Shown: positions 7,207-14,031 of the stretch, in pieces | Position numbering within the stretch: the first letter of the stretch is position 1 | Layout: every line of letters starts with the position of its first letter | NCBI GenBank assembly: GCA_016841005.1 | Contig: JAEORG010000483.1 | Coordinates: 1-16,033 of the forward strand | Direction of reading: 5' to 3' | DNA length: 16,033 nt | Origin: Candidatus Thorarchaeota archaeon | Lineage (GTDB): Archaea > Asgardarchaeota > Thorarchaeia > Thorarchaeales > Thorarchaeaceae | Made by a program: the position numbers and the translations under genes | The notes under the pieces: generated by a model | Seen by the model: only the letters and a program-made list of their open reading frames with translations | Database searches by the model: none | What the model was told of the DNA's origin: nothing

Positions 7207-8366
7207 GAGAGAATATCTCGCGCTGCATTCTCTATAGTTGTCAATTCCTCTTCTGTTAGACTTGGATGAACAGGAATATCGAAATGCTGAGCTCCAACTT
7301 CTATAGAATTAGGCAAGCTAAGTTTTGTGTAATCTGGATATTTAACAAACTTCGCCCATCTCCAATTCTGAATGTTAATGTAAGTATCTTGAACATGACA
7401 TGGGAGCGCATAAACTGTTCTAGCTCCTACATCTCTCTCCCTGAATTCCTTGATGAGATCATCTCGACTGATGCGTTCACTCTTTATCTTTGGCGCATAC
7501 ACGTGATAGGAAGATAATATTCCCTCTGGTTCAGCTTGAGGAGTGATTTCTTCAAATTCTGAGAAGAATTTGTTGTACCTTGCAGCATTCTTCCTCCTGA
7601 TCTCAGTCACCTTTGGAAGTCTCTTGAGCTGTACACGTCCAAGTGCGGATACAATATCCATCATTCTATTATTGTATCCTATCTGATAGTGACTATAACC
7701 TCCTTGTTTTCCTCGACCGTGATTCTTTATCATTAGTGCTTGGTCCATGATATCTTCATCGTTGGTTGTAATCATGCCTCCTTCACCAGTCATCATGTTT
7801 TTCGTTGCGTAGAATGAGAACGCTGCTGTTGTACCTATGGAACCTGCCATTTTGTTTCCTACTTTAGCGCCATGGGCTTGACAAGCGTCCTCTATCACCT
7901 GAAGGTCATGTTTCTCTGCAATTTCCATGATCCTCTTCATGTCACTTGGTAATCCGAAAATATGGACTGGCATGATCGCAGCAGTTTTTTCTGTTATTGC
8001 CGCTTCAATAAGTTCTGGATCAATATTGTACGTTGCAGGGTCTACATCGACAAAAATAGGAATAGCACCAATCATAGCAATAGAATTTGCTGAAGCGATG
8101 AAAGTGAAAGGAGACGTAATCACCTCATCACCTGGTTGAATTCCCATTGCATCTAATGCTGTGCTCAGTGCTGTAGTCCCATTAGAAGTTACAGTTGCAA
8201 ATTTGCTACCAATATAGCCTGCAAACTCTTTTTCTAACTCTCTGGAAACCTTACCTTCCGCAAGCATTCCAGATTCAAGAACAGCTTTAACAGCATCAAG
8301 CTCTTCCTCATCAATTATTGGTTTGGCGAAGGGAATCAATGTGTACACCGAGTCCCGCCAAAACAT
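7203..8366 (-). CDS. DegT/DnrJ/EryC1/StrS family PLP-dependent aminotransferase
   Basis: A 387-residue protein, standard length for sugar aminotransferases of this family. Visible marks are SNGTTAL (61-67, PLP phosphate binding), TSPFTFIASANSI (84-96), IEDACQAHGA (158-167, with Asp160 to the pyridine nitrogen) and the Schiff-base Lys189 in FYATKNMMTGEGG. YNNRMMDIVSALGRVQL (231-247) is also typical. These enzymes usually transfer an amino group to a nucleotide-linked keto-sugar for glycans, or act in related amine biosynthesis. No sugar-nucleotide genes lie nearby, so the substrate is open. ATG 8366 gives ten residues before IPFAKP. TTG 8339 would give the family's usual MIPFAKP start and has GGTG a few bases upstream. 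It is the last gene of an apparent operon with FprA and the DUF2085-like gene (38-base gap). Confidence 0.9.
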   Translation of the reverse strand: MFWRDSVYTLIPFAKPIIDEEELDAVKAVLESGMLAEGKVSRELEKEFAGYIGSKFATVTSNGTTALSTALDAMGIQPGDEVITSPFTFIASANSIAMIGAIPIFVDVDPATYNIDPELIEAAITEKTAAIMPVHIFGLPSDMKRIMEIAEKHDLQVIEDACQAHGAKVGNKMAGSIGTTAAFSFYATKNMMTGEGGMITTNDEDIMDQALMIKNHGRGKQGGYSHYQIGYNNRMMDIVSALGRVQLKRLPKVTEIRRKNAARYNKFFSEFEEITPQAEPEGILSSYHVYAPKIKSERISRDDLIKEFRERDVGARTVYALPCHVQDTYINIQNWRWAKFVKYPDYTKLSLPNSIEVGAQHFDIPVHPSLTEEELTTIENAARDILS

Positions 8367-8404
8367 GGCTAAGTTAAAACAGTTTGCTTGGGTTGGAAGT
8401 TGTC

Positions 8405-8962
8405 CTACTCCTCTTCCTCATCATCATCTTCATGTAGCTCTACAAGTTTTTCGTCTACGTGACTAACCTGTCTTAATCTATTCTCCATGATCCCTACAAT
8501 TCCAACTGATGCTACCATGATTCCCAGAGTAAGCAACATATACAGTAAGTCAGCAAGCAGAAAGACTATTGCTAGTCCAAATCCAGCCATTAATCCTGTG
8601 ATGAAGCGGATAGAATTCTTGGTCTTTCGAGGTGCAATCCTTTGTGTCATCCAATCTGTTACCGTTGAAAATCCCAATATTAACGCTAACATAAACCACA
8701 ACCATTTTGGTTGTAAGTTGATCCCTAGCACCGTAATTACAAGTAAGCCTAATCCCATTCCTCCGTAAATACCACTACACCTACTGCAGAAATATATTGA
8801 GCGGCCAAGAATGGAAACTCGTAGACAGTGAGAGTAGTGTGATGGTGGGTGATGAGACACAAGAGTGTGAAGAACCTCTTTGATTTCGTCAGCGCGGTTC
8901 CATTGGTATGCTTCCATCTCAAGCTCATCATCTCTGCTATATGGGTCCGCCTTTGTTGCCAC
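8405..8962 (-). CDS. DUF2085-like membrane protein with Cys-His cluster
   Basis: About 185 residues from GTG 8962. The N-terminal soluble part ends in SHYSHC (His45, Cys46) followed by IYFCSRCSGIYGG (Cys59, Cys62). This H/C...CxRCxGIY pattern is the hallmark of the DUF2085 family of predicted membrane proteins and could bind a metal. Hydrophobic helices follow at about 68-83, 87-105 and 115-153, then an acidic tail (DDDEEEE). Function is unknown in the family. A GTG at 8971 would add three residues but lies inside the AGAGGTGA ribosome binding site. That site begins 2 bases after the FprA stop, so translation of the two genes is probably coupled. The operon context suggests a link to redox or O2/NO handling, which is inference only. 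Confidence 0.78.
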   Translation of the reverse strand: MATKADPYSRDDELEMEAYQWNRADEIKEVLHTLVSHHPPSHYSHCLRVSILGRSIYFCSRCSGIYGGMGLGLLVITVLGINLQPKWLWFMLALILGFSTVTDWMTQRIAPRKTKNSIRFITGLMAGFGLAIVFLLADLLYMLLTLGIMVASVGIVGIMENRLRQVSHVDEKLVELHEDDDEEEE

Positions 8963-8967
8963 ATCAT

Positions 8968-8975
8968 TCACCTCT
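8968..8975 (-). promoter_or_regulatory. Shine-Dalgarno AGAGGTGA just after the FprA stop, deciding the downstream start
   Basis: On the minus strand the FprA stop TAG (8980-8978) is followed almost at once by AGAGGTGA, then five bases and GTG (8962). The apparent GTG start at 8971 is part of the ribosome binding site itself. The arrangement suggests translational coupling of the two genes. Confidence 0.6.
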
Positions 8976-8977
8976 TA

Positions 8978-10162
8978 CTATTTGAGAATCTCAGCAATGT
9001 TCTTTGCAAGTTCTTTTAATTGAGCTATTTCTTCATCCCCAGCCTTACCTTTGACTCTAACCACTGGTTCCATTATTTCATAATCGCTACCTTCAAGCTG
9101 CTCCCTTAGTTTCTTGACTCCTCCACCACCCCATCCAAAGGTGCCAAACAATGCAATTGGTCTTTTCGGAAACCGCTTTCCTTGGACTTCATTAACAAAC
9201 GCCCAGACCTTGGGGTATGGATGTGCATCATAGGTAGGAGTTCCAATAACTAAGACCCCAGCCCTTACAGAATCTGTGATAATACTACTCATATCTGAGT
9301 AGGACACATTATGAACAGTCGTGTCAACTCCATACTCAAGCAAGAATTTTTTGAGTTTCATTGTGGCACGGTGAGTATAACCATACATAGTACCATAGAC
9401 GATTGTGCATTTCTTCTCTAACTCAGGGCTGCTCCATTCATCATATTTCTGAATAATCCACATTGGGTCTTTTCTGAAGATTGGACCATGACTAGGTCCT
9501 ATCACTTTGATACTAATTCCAAGGTCCTTCACTTTCTGAATGCCCGCTTGAACGAACTTGAAATAACTTGTAATGATAGATGAAACATATCTCCTGCTCT
9601 CCTTCTCTACAAATTCTAGGTCCGATTCATCATCAAAGATTCTCCCATTAAGTGCCCCAAAAGCACCAAAAGCATCGCATGAGAAAAGTACTTCATCCTC
9701 CATTAAGTATGTCATCATTGTTTCAGGCCAATGCAGAAATTTTGCATGAATGAATTTCAAGGTCTTCGAACCAAGTGATATCTCTTCTAAATCTTCGACC
9801 AAGTGTTCCGGATTTGGAATATCGTAAAATGAGTGTCTTAGCTTGGAAGCAAATGGTGTGTAGATTATAGTAGCATTAGGAACTATTTTTGATAAATCTG
9901 GATATGAACCGGTATGATCAGGTTCCATGTGATTGGAAATAATATAATCAATTTTAGCGGGATCTACAATCTCTCGAATGTTCTCAAGCCATTCATCTGC
10001 CCAAGGTGCTTTTACTGTTTCAACAACAGCTATCTTTTCATCCACGATCAAATAACTGTTATAACTAACACCAAAAGGCAATTTCCATAGGTTTTCGAAA
10101 AGGTCAGTGTGATGGTCATCAACACCAACATAATAGACACCTTTAGTAATCTCACGATGCAT
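8978..10162 (-). CDS. fprA: FprA family A-type flavo-diiron protein (O2/NO reductase)
   Basis: Numbered from the longer TTG start at 10174 (398 residues), the N-terminal metallo-beta-lactamase-like domain keeps the full diiron ligand set. These are His82, Glu84 and Asp86 in HMEPDH, His148 in FLHWPE, Asp167 in FSCDAFG and His229 in PSHGP, positions nearly identical to Moorella FprA. The flavodoxin domain starts at about 256 with IVYGTMYGYTHRA, and FMN contacts GTPTYDAHP and GTFGWGGGG follow. There is no rubredoxin or flavin-reductase extension, so it is the simple class A type. The enzyme reduces O2 to water and/or NO to N2O with electrons from an external donor such as rubredoxin or F420H2. 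ATG 10162 (394 residues) is preferred because the family usually starts close to REITKGVYYVG. TTG 10174 is an alternative. It heads the FprA-DUF2085-DegT operon. Confidence 0.95.
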   Translation of the reverse strand: MHREITKGVYYVGVDDHHTDLFENLWKLPFGVSYNSYLIVDEKIAVVETVKAPWADEWLENIREIVDPAKIDYIISNHMEPDHTGSYPDLSKIVPNATIIYTPFASKLRHSFYDIPNPEHLVEDLEEISLGSKTLKFIHAKFLHWPETMMTYLMEDEVLFSCDAFGAFGALNGRIFDDESDLEFVEKESRRYVSSIITSYFKFVQAGIQKVKDLGISIKVIGPSHGPIFRKDPMWIIQKYDEWSSPELEKKCTIVYGTMYGYTHRATMKLKKFLLEYGVDTTVHNVSYSDMSSIITDSVRAGVLVIGTPTYDAHPYPKVWAFVNEVQGKRFPKRPIALFGTFGWGGGGVKKLREQLEGSDYEIMEPVVRVKGKAGDEEIAQLKELAKNIAEILK

Positions 10163-10205
10163 TAGTCTATCCAACCCTGTGTGATGATTTTTCGCACCTA
10201 TCTAG

Positions 10206-10230
10206 TAATAAAAGCTCTCCTCTATAGGAG
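10206..10230 (-). promoter_or_regulatory. Candidate promoter of the fprA operon with adjacent small inverted repeat
   Basis: Read on the minus strand, TTTTATTA (10213-10206) is a TATA-like box. It would place transcription start near 10183, about 20 bases before ATG 10162. Immediately upstream, in the BRE/operator position, lies a 5-bp inverted repeat (CTCCT-CTAT-AGGAG, 10217-10230). The 112-base gap is shared with the divergent secreted-protein gene, so the repeat could affect either promoter. This rests on position only. Confidence 0.35.
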
Positions 10231-10286
10231 GAAAAATTCCATTGTCAGACAAAACATATGTACGCAAAAAGTGATGTATACAAGTC

Positions 10287-10829
10287 ATGAAAGAAATGAA
10301 ACACAGACTGATAATCATAGTTCTTCTTCTTTCATTTGTAATTCTCCCTATATCTGTTGAAGCGAATGATTCAATCAACATCTGGCTAGATCCTCTGAGC
10401 TATAAGACATACAGATACCACTGTGAGAAGGGTGACATTCTAAGTGGGAATATTGAAGTCACTCTTGATGGGGATTACTATATTGGCGACCAGCAAAAAT
10501 ACGACCTTTGGGTTGGATGGGGTGATGGAATCGATTTTTACATTGTAAATGAAACTTCCTTCGATTCAACAGATGTAATAGCTAAGAGCAATCCAGAGTA
10601 TAATAGGAATGATGTCACAACACTCACATGGAGTTTGACTATACCAAGTTCTGGTGACTGGACAATTATCTTAGATAACGATTCATCTGTTTATGGAAAG
10701 CAAATCCATGGATCAATCACTCATCAGAGCCCGAATCAAATATTCTCAATAGCAGTACTATTGCTTGGTATTGGACTAGTATCAGTTGTTTCTGTGTTAT
10801 CTATCGTAAAGAAAAGGAGGATGCTGTGA
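10287..10829 (+). CDS. Secreted, C-terminally membrane-anchored beta-rich protein (GOLD/p24-like, tentative)
   Basis: 180 residues: a signal peptide (hydrophobic 8-23, likely cut after VEA, 24-26), an extracytoplasmic domain (about 27-150) with regular beta-strand periodicity, one transmembrane helix (152-174) and a short basic tail KKRRML. The domain shows KGDILSGNIEV early, DFYIVNE in the middle, and W-S-L-T-I-P-x-S-G-D-W-T-I-I-L-D-N near the end (115-131). This last pattern is common in archaeal surface proteins that profile methods sometimes class with GOLD/emp24-p24 domains. The single-span, short-tail topology is p24-like, but no coiled coil is present. Function is unknown. One Cys (46) is present. 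A TATA-like ACATATGTA about 27 bases upstream would give an almost leaderless mRNA. The last codons form the left arm of the terminator hairpin. Confidence 0.8.
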   Translation: MKEMKHRLIIIVLLLSFVILPISVEANDSINIWLDPLSYKTYRYHCEKGDILSGNIEVTLDGDYYIGDQQKYDLWVGWGDGIDFYIVNETSFDSTDVIAKSNPEYNRNDVTTLTWSLTIPSSGDWTIILDNDSSVYGKQIHGSITHQSPNQIFSIAVLLLGIGLVSVVSVLSIVKKRRML

Positions 10830-10857
10830 CGAAAAAACGACACAGCATTGTTTTTAT
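10821..10857 (+). terminator. Intrinsic-type terminator overlapping the end of the secreted-protein gene
   Basis: ATGCTGTG (10821-10828) and CACAGCAT (10841-10848) form a perfect 8-bp stem. Two more C-G pairs form inside across an A/A mismatch, and the loop is A6. TGTTTTTATT follows directly. The left arm begins in the last two codons and includes most of the stop codon. On the opposite strand the stem is followed by CCTCCTTTTC, so it may also end the convergent transcript. Confidence 0.7.
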
Positions 10858-11300
10858 TCGGTTTCTGCAGGTTTGTCTGATTCTTCAGCCTGAGCTGTAT
10901 CTTGCATTCCACCTGAAGGAATAACTTCATCGAGAAGCTCAATTATTGACCTACCTAATAAGCCTCCAAATCCCCCAAGAAGAGCTCCTATTATTATATT
11001 GATGACAATAACAATCACTCCTCCTGATATTCCAAGCAGAGATATGAAGAATTCAGCAATTGCGAGTGCTTGGGCTGTAAATATCAGATATAGGAATAAA
11101 ATAGTCCAAGCAATTCCGACTCCGAGGAATCCAGCTAAGAATGAGGATCTATGCCGTCTTGTAAAGAGACCCGCAAACCCGCCAGCAATTATCATCGTTA
11201 TCCAAACGCCGCTTAACTGCAAAGCTATTGCGATGACGACGACTATAACCATTGAAGCAATAACTCCAACATCTGGAAAAATATCATCTATCTTTTGCAT
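10854..11300 (-). CDS. Small glycine-rich four-helix membrane protein, partner of the acylase gene
   Basis: 148 residues with four predicted helices (about 11-28, 31-47, 53-75 and 91-117). The second ends in GGFAGLFTRRHRSS, the last carries the glycine-rich GALLGGFGGLLGR, and an acidic soluble tail (about 123-148) closes the protein. The design parallels the gene at 4878-5309: a charged loop after helix 2 and a GG..GG-LGR ending. The two may belong to one loosely conserved family. Function is unknown. The ATG at 11300 has a strong AGGAGGG site that overlaps the stop codon of the upstream acylase gene, an 11-base gap that makes co-transcription and translational coupling very likely. A role linked to membrane placement or export of the acylase is conjecture. 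Confidence 0.78.
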   Translation of the reverse strand: MQKIDDIFPDVGVIASMVIVVVIAIALQLSGVWITMIIAGGFAGLFTRRHRSSFLAGFLGVGIAWTILFLYLIFTAQALAIAEFFISLLGISGGVIVIVINIIIGALLGGFGGLLGRSIIELLDEVIPSGGMQDTAQAEESDKPAETE

Positions 11301-11311
11301 CTCTTTCCCTC

Positions 11312-13894
11312 CTATGGAACAAAGGTGACTGTTCCTTCTATCATAGTGTTATCTACGTCAGCTGCAGTGAACAGTGCAGCTGTTGGATAGAAGTAGATCA
11401 TATGGTATTCATATTGTTGAGTTGTTTCATCAAATGAATACTGGAGGTCGAAGAGGTCACTAAAGTGAGGACTAAACAAATTCCCGCTTTGACCTGGAGA
11501 ATATACTCCATATGATTGACTAATATCACTGAGATCCGCAACAAGCCTCCACGATGGTCCATGAGTCACTCGCCATCCTCCGGCCACGTTCAGAGTGTTT
11601 TGTCCTCTATGTGGAATTCCTCCGACAGTAGTTAGATCAGCAAGGTGGTCATAATAGACCATGTGTTTGTTACCATATTCCCAGTTTGACATATTTGTAC
11701 CGAAGACCTCATCTGCAGCTATAGCATCTACTGCTTCGTAAAGCGCTCGTACAAGAATTTCATCACGGTTTTCTACTGTTGTTGTGGTGTGGTCATCAAT
11801 GTAGTACGAAATATTCTCCCTTATGATTTTCTCAAGGAAAGGTGATCTTGACAATGGGAGCCTACTATCTATCGACGATATTTCGTCGAATATATCTCGA
11901 TGTAAGGCCTCTCTCAGAAACATCCACACAGTTGGAGCACGTTCCTCTATCTCCATGCTATAGTCCCAGTCATCAAACCATCCTACAATTTCGTCCAATG
12001 TGGTATTGGTATCGTCAGCATTATTCCATGCTTCGACAACAAAGGGAACAATTTCTTGTGCACGGATTTCTACCGAGTCTGCTTGAAATCTCTTCATGTC
12101 ATCCATTGTGATACTATTATCGTGGGATAACAAGTAATCAGCTCTACGACCACGGTATCCATCGGCGAATGGTCCAACAAGATCGAATCCGTATGTTGAT
12201 GGATCGATTGAAATTTGATTAGCAGATTGAATGTATCCCTGTGACGGATTCACGGTTCTCGGGATATACGCGTAGGGAATATTACTCACCATTCCAACAG
12301 AATCATTCAATGCTTGCACAGGATATTGTCCAGAATATCCCGATCTTATCGGGAAGCGTCCACATACGGTCAGTGCAATATTTCCCTGATCATCCGCGTA
12401 GATAATGTTCTGAGCTGGACTATCCCACCAAAACAAAGCATCATAGTATTCTTGGAGATTCGTTGCCTGGTCGAGAAGTGTTATTCCTATAATCTGATGT
12501 GATATTGCATTACCTGTCCAATTCATCGCTAGATTAGGACTGGTTTCTACATCTTCGTCGTATGTGTTCGTGACTGAATCTATTAGTGGTCCATGAACAG
12601 ATACTTTGACTTGGAAGGGGATGTCTACACCTTCTTTGGTATGTATTGTTTCATCAACAGTTTCAAAATCCCTGTATGCACCATTGTACATGTATTGGTC
12701 TGTGTTACTTGGATTAAGTTGTTCAACGAAGATATCTAAAACATCTGCACCAACATTGGTAAACCCCCATGCCATATGGTCATTATGACCAAGAATGACT
12801 CCAGGTAGTCCAGGGAGTGTCACGCCAGTTACATCAAGTTCACCTGGAACCACAATATGGGCTTCATACCAGACACTCGGAGTTTGCAATCCAAGGTGTG
12901 GGTCATTACATAGGATTGGATATCCGGTTGATGTTTTTGAACCAGCAGCAACCCAGTTATTGCTACCAACAATTTCCATGTCGCCAAAAGGCATAGCAAT
13001 GTTATCTAAGACTTGAATGAGTGCATTGAGTTTTTCTTTTGGTATAATCATCTCATCCAATACCGCACCACTCTGAACTGATGCAGGATTTGCAGTTGCA
13101 GGATAACCCCCGTTTGCATCAGGATATTCTGCTATACTGAGGTTGTATTGCTCTGGTATAATTGGAACAGTATATGGCATGACATCGTTGAAAAGATCGT
13201 CAAACATCGTGTCATTGTCCAGAGTTGTTCTGATCCATTGCCAGTAAAGGTCGCTAATACCTCCTGATAGGCCCCAAGTCATCATGTTTGCGAAGATGAA
13301 GATATCGAGGCGAGTCCATGGTTCTGGTGTGAACCCAAGTATCTTGAATTCAATAGGAGTGGTCTGACTTGTCATTGAATTAATGAACGCATTAACTCCT
13401 GCAACTTCGGCGTCAATCACACTCATTGACTCTGCAACCAATGGATCACCAGTATTAGCTTCAAACCAATCAAGTGTATCTTGAGCGGCTCTTGCCAACC
13501 CGATTGTTCGATAGAATCTATCTGAACTTGCAGCATAGCTTCCAACAATCTCGCTTATCCTTCCCGCTGCAACATAGTTCTGCATAATCATTTGGAAAAG
13601 TCGATCTTTAGCATGGAAATATCCCAATGCCATGAAAGCATCTTCCTTAGAATCACCATAGATGTGGGGTATACCCCACTCATCAACCAAGACTTGAACT
13701 GACGCATCAAGACCTGGTAGCCTTATTGTTTGAGCCGCAGGTGGAACTACTCCAACTCCAACGTCAAAGATCCCCCCTGTCGGGGCTATTATTTGAAGCC
13801 CTCCCGCAAGTGGTCCTATTGGCATTGTTAGGATAACAACCAATGCAATTGGACCGATGAGGGATAGAGCAAAATTAACCGCTTTCCGCTTCAA
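11312..13894 (-). CDS. Penicillin acylase family Ntn-hydrolase, membrane-anchored or exported
   Basis: About 860 residues, a normal length for penicillin/cephalosporin/acyl-homoserine-lactone acylases (PF01804). A basic N-terminus and hydrophobic segment (about 7-38, numbered from TTG 13894) act as signal or anchor. The alpha-chain motif VDEWGIPHIYG (70-80) is followed by GYFHAKDRLFQM (91-102). The self-processing site is EIVG|SNNW, with nucleophile Ser311 becoming the beta-chain N-terminus after cleavage. NDPHLGL follows about 20 residues later, as expected. The reaction is hydrolysis of an amide bond in an acylated small molecule. The substrate (beta-lactam, N-acyl lactone, lipopeptide or other) cannot be told from sequence. 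GGTGA (13900-13904) lies 5 bases before TTG 13894. The GTG at 13903 lies inside that ribosome binding site and is a less likely start. Followed directly by a small membrane protein gene. Confidence 0.92.
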   Translation of the reverse strand: MKRKAVNFALSLIGPIALVVILTMPIGPLAGGLQIIAPTGGIFDVGVGVVPPAAQTIRLPGLDASVQVLVDEWGIPHIYGDSKEDAFMALGYFHAKDRLFQMIMQNYVAAGRISEIVGSYAASSDRFYRTIGLARAAQDTLDWFEANTGDPLVAESMSVIDAEVAGVNAFINSMTSQTTPIEFKILGFTPEPWTRLDIFIFANMMTWGLSGGISDLYWQWIRTTLDNDTMFDDLFNDVMPYTVPIIPEQYNLSIAEYPDANGGYPATANPASVQSGAVLDEMIIPKEKLNALIQVLDNIAMPFGDMEIVGSNNWVAAGSKTSTGYPILCNDPHLGLQTPSVWYEAHIVVPGELDVTGVTLPGLPGVILGHNDHMAWGFTNVGADVLDIFVEQLNPSNTDQYMYNGAYRDFETVDETIHTKEGVDIPFQVKVSVHGPLIDSVTNTYDEDVETSPNLAMNWTGNAISHQIIGITLLDQATNLQEYYDALFWWDSPAQNIIYADDQGNIALTVCGRFPIRSGYSGQYPVQALNDSVGMVSNIPYAYIPRTVNPSQGYIQSANQISIDPSTYGFDLVGPFADGYRGRRADYLLSHDNSITMDDMKRFQADSVEIRAQEIVPFVVEAWNNADDTNTTLDEIVGWFDDWDYSMEIEERAPTVWMFLREALHRDIFDEISSIDSRLPLSRSPFLEKIIRENISYYIDDHTTTTVENRDEILVRALYEAVDAIAADEVFGTNMSNWEYGNKHMVYYDHLADLTTVGGIPHRGQNTLNVAGGWRVTHGPSWRLVADLSDISQSYGVYSPGQSGNLFSPHFSDLFDLQYSFDETTQQYEYHMIYFYPTAALFTAADVDNTMIEGTVTFVP

Positions 13895-13899
13895 TTCTC

Positions 13900-13904
13900 T
13901 CACC
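13900..13904 (-). promoter_or_regulatory. Shine-Dalgarno GGTGA selecting TTG 13894 for the acylase
   Basis: Minus strand GGTGA, five bases, then TTG (13894-13892). The GTG inside this element has no ribosome binding site of its own. The resulting protein starts MKRKAVNFALS, a typical signal-sequence N-terminus. Confidence 0.5.
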
Positions 13905-13958
13905 CATGCTGAGTAATTGGATTTCTAATTGACAATCATTCCGACACTTAAGCCTTCT

Positions 13959-13980
13959 CAGAGGTCATTTTCGACCTCTG
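13959..13980. promoter_or_regulatory. Perfect 8-bp inverted repeat between acylase and carbamoyltransferase genes
   Basis: CAGAGGTC (13959-13966) and GACCTCTG (13973-13980) are exact complements around a 6-base ATTTTC spacer. The repeat lies 51 bases before the carbamoyltransferase ATG. A palindromic CTTAAG (13948-13953), flanked by A/T-rich sequence, sits just upstream and could act as a shared TATA-like element for both directions. Likely roles are operator or 5'-UTR hairpin for the carbamoyltransferase. A terminator is unlikely because both flanking genes point away. Confidence 0.45.
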
Positions 13981-14031
13981 GTAACCTTTTTCTGTGAGTT
14001 ACAACGTGGAAAAAAAGGCTGGTGAACCTTA

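Noticed and set aside
8405..8450. ATC/TTC-rich low-complexity stretch
   Set aside because: It is explained as the acidic Asp/Glu tail codons of the DUF2085-like protein.
10811..10829. C-terminal KKRRML as a possible KKxx-type retrieval signal
   Set aside because: The lysines are not at positions -3 and -4, and there is no evidence for such sorting. Basic residues after a last helix are ordinary stop-transfer features.
10826..10924. Short GTG frame of about 32 codons preceded by AAGGAGG
   Set aside because: The AAGGAGG is the codons of the basic tail of the secreted protein, the frame runs through the terminator and antisense to the next gene, and the peptide shows no sensible composition.
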